Origin: Limnochordia bacterium
GTDB lineage: Bacteria > Bacillota > Limnochordia > DUMW01
Assembly: GCA_023230925.1 (NCBI GenBank)
Contig: JALNWK010000010.1
Coordinates: forward strand, 7,105 to 71,104
Direction of reading: 5' to 3'
Length of the DNA: 64,000 nucleotides
The notes below the pieces were generated by a model that worked only from the letters and a program-made list of their open reading frames with translations, had not been told where the DNA came from and did not search any database. The number at the start of each line of letters is the position of its first letter. Within the stretch, counting starts at the first letter, position 1. Below are positions 61,061 to 64,000 of this stretch, piece by piece. Position numbers and translations under genes: made by a program.

Positions 61061-61572
61061 CCAGGACCGGAGGATCTTTTGTAGCCGTCTTAGTTGCCCT
61101 CTTGCTCGAGGTTTCGTCAGTAGGTCACTTCGGCCTTGGGGGTCGGGCGAGTTTCTTATTAGTGGTGCTCCTGCTATCTTCTTTGTTTCTTGACACCAAA
61201 GAAGCGGTCTTGCTAGGGAGCCTTAGCGGTCTGGTACTGGATCTATCCATAGGTCATTTGCTCGGGATGCATGTGTTGACCTATGCTGCTGTCTGTTTTT
61301 GCGTTTGCAGAATGCAATCACATTTTTTTAAGGAGAGCATGGTCCTTGCCGTGGTAGTAGGCTTGGTTGGCACGCTGGTTTATTACGTCTTAAGTGGTCT
61401 TTTGCTTTTCCTTATTGCTCCCCGACACTTACCCGGAGAGTGGTTTTTGAGTAAGGTTGCTTTGAATGCGGTACTAAACGCTATTTGGACTGTTTTGCTG
61501 TATCCAGTCATGTTTCGTTTGTCCTCGGGCGAACAGGCAGGTTCTTGGGGACGGGGGAAGTCAGTTGAGTGA
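61057..61572 (+). CDS. mreD: Rod shape-determining protein MreD
   Basis: MreD is a small integral membrane protein of the elongasome. The 171-residue product has five or six hydrophobic segments, with SGLVLDLSIGHLLGMHVLTYA as the typical conserved segment. The order mreC-mreD-PBP2 and overlaps at both ends confirm the call. Confidence 0.9.
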   Translation: MTRTGGSFVAVLVALLLEVSSVGHFGLGGRASFLLVVLLLSSLFLDTKEAVLLGSLSGLVLDLSIGHLLGMHVLTYAAVCFCVCRMQSHFFKESMVLAVVVGLVGTLVYYVLSGLLLFLIAPRHLPGEWFLSKVALNAVLNAIWTVLLYPVMFRLSSGEQAGSWGRGKSVE

Positions 61573-63400
61573 TGAGCAAGTCCTTGCCCGGTTAAAGGGA
61601 TTGACAATTGTATTAGTCATATTATTTGCCATTGTCGCTGCAAGATTATTTCAGTTGCAGATCGCTGAAAAAGACCGGTACGCTCACCTTGCGGATCGGA
61701 ATCGGATACGCCTTATGCCCATCTCCGCCCCCCGGGGCTTAATCTTGGACCGGAACGGGGAGGTGCTGGTCCGTTCCCGTAGTTCCTTTACTATTTCTGT
61801 GGTACCCGGTGGATTAACCGAAAATAAGGAAGAGGTCCTACAAAAACTCACCGATATCTTGGTCCAACAAGAAAATAGTGGAATCGAGACAGTAGAGGAT
61901 GTAGAAAGACTAATCAGGAAAGGCGCTACCTACCCCTACGAACCAATTCGCCTAATCCGGGATGTGCCCGCGGCCACATTGCTTGCTGTTGAGGAGAACC
62001 GCTGGGAATTGCCGGGGATCATTGTGGAAGAGATCCCCGCTAGGGAATATGTCTATGGTTCTTTGGCCTCACACGTATTAGGGTATATGACCGTGATCAA
62101 TGAGGAAGAGCTGAAAAGGCTAGGTAAAGAGGGATACCGTCCTACGGACCTAGTCGGTCGCAGTGGATTGGAAGCATTTTATGAGCGGGAACTGCGGGGT
62201 AAGGATGGGATTACCCAAGTTGAGGTTGATGCCCATAGCCATGTTACCAAAGAAATAGGAAGGCAGGAACCGGTGCCGGGTAACAACATTTTTCTCACTA
62301 TTAATAAGAAGTTACAGGAGAACGTAGAGAGGGCCTTGATTGAGCAGCTGGCGATGCTCCAAGAGGAAGAGAGCACAAAGGACGCAAAATCTGGTGCTGT
62401 GGTGGCTTTGGATCCGAATAACGGTGAGATCCTGGCCATGGTGAGCTATCCTAACTTCGATCCTAATCGCTTTGTGGGCGGTGTGAGCAAAGAGTATTTG
62501 TCCTATTTAAGTGGACCCCCTTCAGCGGAAGAGAACCGCGCAACTCGGGGCCTATTTTCCCCCGGGTCGGCTTTCAAACCCTTTGTCGCCATCGGCATGC
62601 TAGAGGAGCGAATTACGGGTCCAGGCGATGTTTGGTTTGCCGATGGACGGAGTCAGTCGGGAAAAACCTGTTGGTACTACAGGGAATACGGGCTCAGTCA
62701 CGGACTTTTGACTGTGGCCGATGCCTTGAGCCAATCCTGCAATGATTACTTCTGGCACTTCGGTTCCTTACTTGGGCCGGAGCGAATCGCTAATTATGCT
62801 ACTGCTTTCAACCTAGGTAATCCCACAGGGATTGATCTGTTCCCAAGCGAAAAGACTGGAATTGTCCCCACCCCTGATTGGAAGTGGCGGAATTTTAGTA
62901 ACTTGGATCCTTGGGATCGGCGGTGGCAGCCTGCGGAAACCGAGGACTATAGTATTGGACAGGGCTTCTTGCTGACTACACCCTTACAGATGGCTGTGGC
63001 CTATGGTGGTTTGGCCACGAGCGGGAAGATCTTCGAACCCTTCTTGGTCAAGGAAATTCAGTCCCCGGCGGGGGATGTGCTTTACAGGAGAAACGCCAAG
63101 TTGGTCAGTGAGCTCTCCTTCCGGGAGGAGACTTGGGACACTGTTCAACGGGGCTTACGTATGGTTGTTAGCGAAGGTACGGCCCGGCGTGTTTTCGCTG
63201 GCTCACAGATAACCTTTGCAGGAAAAACCGGCTCCACCCAGGTTGTTGGGGGAGTAGCCCACGGCTGGTTTGTGGGTTGGGCCCCTGCAGTTGACCCCTC
63301 CATTGTTGTGGCTGTACTCCTGGAACACGGTGGGGGTGGTGCCCTAGCGGCCCCGGTAGCTCGTCAGATCATGGAGGAATACCTATTGGGCAACGAGTAA
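61565..63400 (+). CDS. mrdA: Penicillin-binding protein 2 (transpeptidase)
   Basis: PBP2 crosslinks side-wall peptidoglycan together with RodA and MreBCD. The 611-residue protein has a membrane anchor (LTIVLVILFAIVAARLFQLQ) and a dimerisation domain with RGLILDRNGEVL and GRSGLEAFYERELRG. The transpeptidase domain has SxxK S335-A-F-K338, SxN S391-C-N393 and a KTGST box near residue 549. It overlaps mreD by 8 bases and completes a maf-radC-mreBCD-mrdA operon. Confidence 0.95.
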   Translation: MSDEQVLARLKGLTIVLVILFAIVAARLFQLQIAEKDRYAHLADRNRIRLMPISAPRGLILDRNGEVLVRSRSSFTISVVPGGLTENKEEVLQKLTDILVQQENSGIETVEDVERLIRKGATYPYEPIRLIRDVPAATLLAVEENRWELPGIIVEEIPAREYVYGSLASHVLGYMTVINEEELKRLGKEGYRPTDLVGRSGLEAFYERELRGKDGITQVEVDAHSHVTKEIGRQEPVPGNNIFLTINKKLQENVERALIEQLAMLQEEESTKDAKSGAVVALDPNNGEILAMVSYPNFDPNRFVGGVSKEYLSYLSGPPSAEENRATRGLFSPGSAFKPFVAIGMLEERITGPGDVWFADGRSQSGKTCWYYREYGLSHGLLTVADALSQSCNDYFWHFGSLLGPERIANYATAFNLGNPTGIDLFPSEKTGIVPTPDWKWRNFSNLDPWDRRWQPAETEDYSIGQGFLLTTPLQMAVAYGGLATSGKIFEPFLVKEIQSPAGDVLYRRNAKLVSELSFREETWDTVQRGLRMVVSEGTARRVFAGSQITFAGKTGSTQVVGGVAHGWFVGWAPAVDPSIVVAVLLEHGGGGALAAPVARQIMEEYLLGNE

Positions 63401-63926
63401 GGATTCCCTATACCGACTTCAATGCTGATTTTGTTCCATATTCAATTCCCAAACCTTAGCAAATACACCTACTGGCCAGGTATCTGTTTTTTATGTCTGT
63501 GACGTAGATTAAGGTATCGAAGCTTAGTCTATAAAGTTCGGTTACGCTAAGCCTAAAGGAAGCCGCAAGTCTACCATAGTCAGAGTCCTGGTTTTTACGT
63601 TATCTATGAGTTCTAAGGCGTTTAGGCAGTGCTTTTCATTGACTGTTGCATACTGCTAAGACAAGTTGTAAAAATGTCTTGCTTACTATGGCACAATTTA
63701 GCATACGATATGTGCAAGGGCTATTTGCCCGCAAGTTTACCATGGTTAGTCGGCGGTTATCGTTAAGGGCATACCAGGATCCTCCAAATACCTGATGAAG
63801 AGTCACTAGGCGGCAGAACTCTTCAAGAGTTACGGATTTTATCTCGGTTTACCCGGTGGATACGAAATGTGCTATAGCCCGAGTTTAACAGTAAACTAAT
63901 AGCAGAAATGGAAGAAAACCTCTAGA
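63401..63926. other. Intergenic region after the PBP2 gene
   Basis: About 525 bases without a supported gene. Two similar 19-base segments (GCAAGTCTACCATAGTCAG near 63564 and GCAAGTTTACCATGGTTAG near 63731) form a loose direct repeat. Confidence 0.4.
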
Positions 63927-63950
63927 AGCCGCGAAAAACCGCGGCTTTTT
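63927..63950 (+). terminator. Terminator before the right-edge promoter
   Basis: AGCCGCG-AAAAAC-CGCGGCT followed by TTTTT: a perfect 7-bp stem. Confidence 0.85.
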
Positions 63951-63952
63951 GC

Positions 63953-63981
63953 TTGCGTTTGGTAGCCGCAGCTGGTATAAT
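63953..63981 (+). promoter_or_regulatory. Promoter of a gene beyond the right edge
   Basis: TTGCGT (63953-63958), 17 bases, TATAAT (63976-63981). It points out of the window; minC or minD is the usual next gene in this context, which is only an expectation. Confidence 0.75.
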
Positions 63982-64000
63982 TAAATAGACATATACCATA

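Noticed and set aside
1..64000. CRISPR arrays, prophage or intact insertion sequences
   Set aside because: No regularly spaced direct repeats, transposase motifs or phage genes were seen; the only repeats are hairpins and operators listed above.

Overview
The window looks like a chromosomal segment of a spore-forming Firmicute. I infer a deep-branching clostridial or Limnochordia-like lineage. The evidence is gene content and order: amidase/gerM/murI/murD/rph/rdgB, tig-clpP-clpX with lonB-lonA, valS-folC-SPOR, maf-radC-mreBCD-pbp2, Gram-positive type Shine-Dalgarno sites, frequent GTG/TTG starts, LonB, and GerM- and SpoIID-like proteins. A 540-residue exported protein rich in predicted beta strands and ending in Phe, together with a triple-AMIN amidase, hints at an outer membrane, as in diderm Firmicutes. 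No 16S gene is present, so the lineage is inference only.

Layout. 1-2.9 kb: 3' end of eno, secG, a convergent MFS transporter, then smpB and ssrA (tmRNA) on the minus strand. 2.9-6.1 kb: an ABC exporter operon with an anchored accessory protein. 6.1-11 kb: nadE, an F420-ligase-like protein with an inserted domain, and a CBS/DRTGG pyrophosphatase. 11-19.5 kb: porin-like protein, cell-wall amidase, GerM, murI, murD, rph, rdgB. 19.6-21.0 kb: seven tRNAs (Pro, Gly, Arg, His, Arg, Lys, Leu) with several near-consensus promoters. 21.1-33.5 kb: protein quality control (tig, clpP, clpX, lonB, lonA) interrupted at 24.5-28.2 kb by secreted or lipoprotein genes, gene fragments and a D,D-carboxypeptidase; argF follows lonA. 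33.9-41.1 kb: an accessory island with a LacI regulator, a DUF4832-type secreted protein, an orphan sugar-binding protein, a small secreted carbohydrate-binding-like protein and a secreted EEP-family hydrolase. Near-identical palindromes at two promoter regions are probable LacI-family operators. 42-46.6 kb: valS, folC, SPOR protein. 46.7-51.8 kb, minus strand: two 2-hydroxyacyl-CoA-dehydratase-like proteins, a CE7 esterase and an FAD oxidoreductase. 52.1-52.9 kb: a nonsense-disrupted Fic pseudogene. 53.5-57.7 kb: spoIID-like, trxB, cysK, larE. 57.7-63.4 kb: maf, radC, mreBCD and PBP2, the elongation machinery.

Most of the window is housekeeping. The points most worth following are the LacI operators, the PD-(D/E)XK-like insertion in the F420-ligase-like protein, the porin-like protein, the palindromes on the nadE, tRNA-Lys and 39.7 kb promoters, a 37-codon ORF overlapping the amidase start, and the gene decay between clpX and lonB. 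I found no CRISPR array, intact insertion sequence, prophage or rRNA. I did not find a clearly new multi-gene defence or biosynthetic system.
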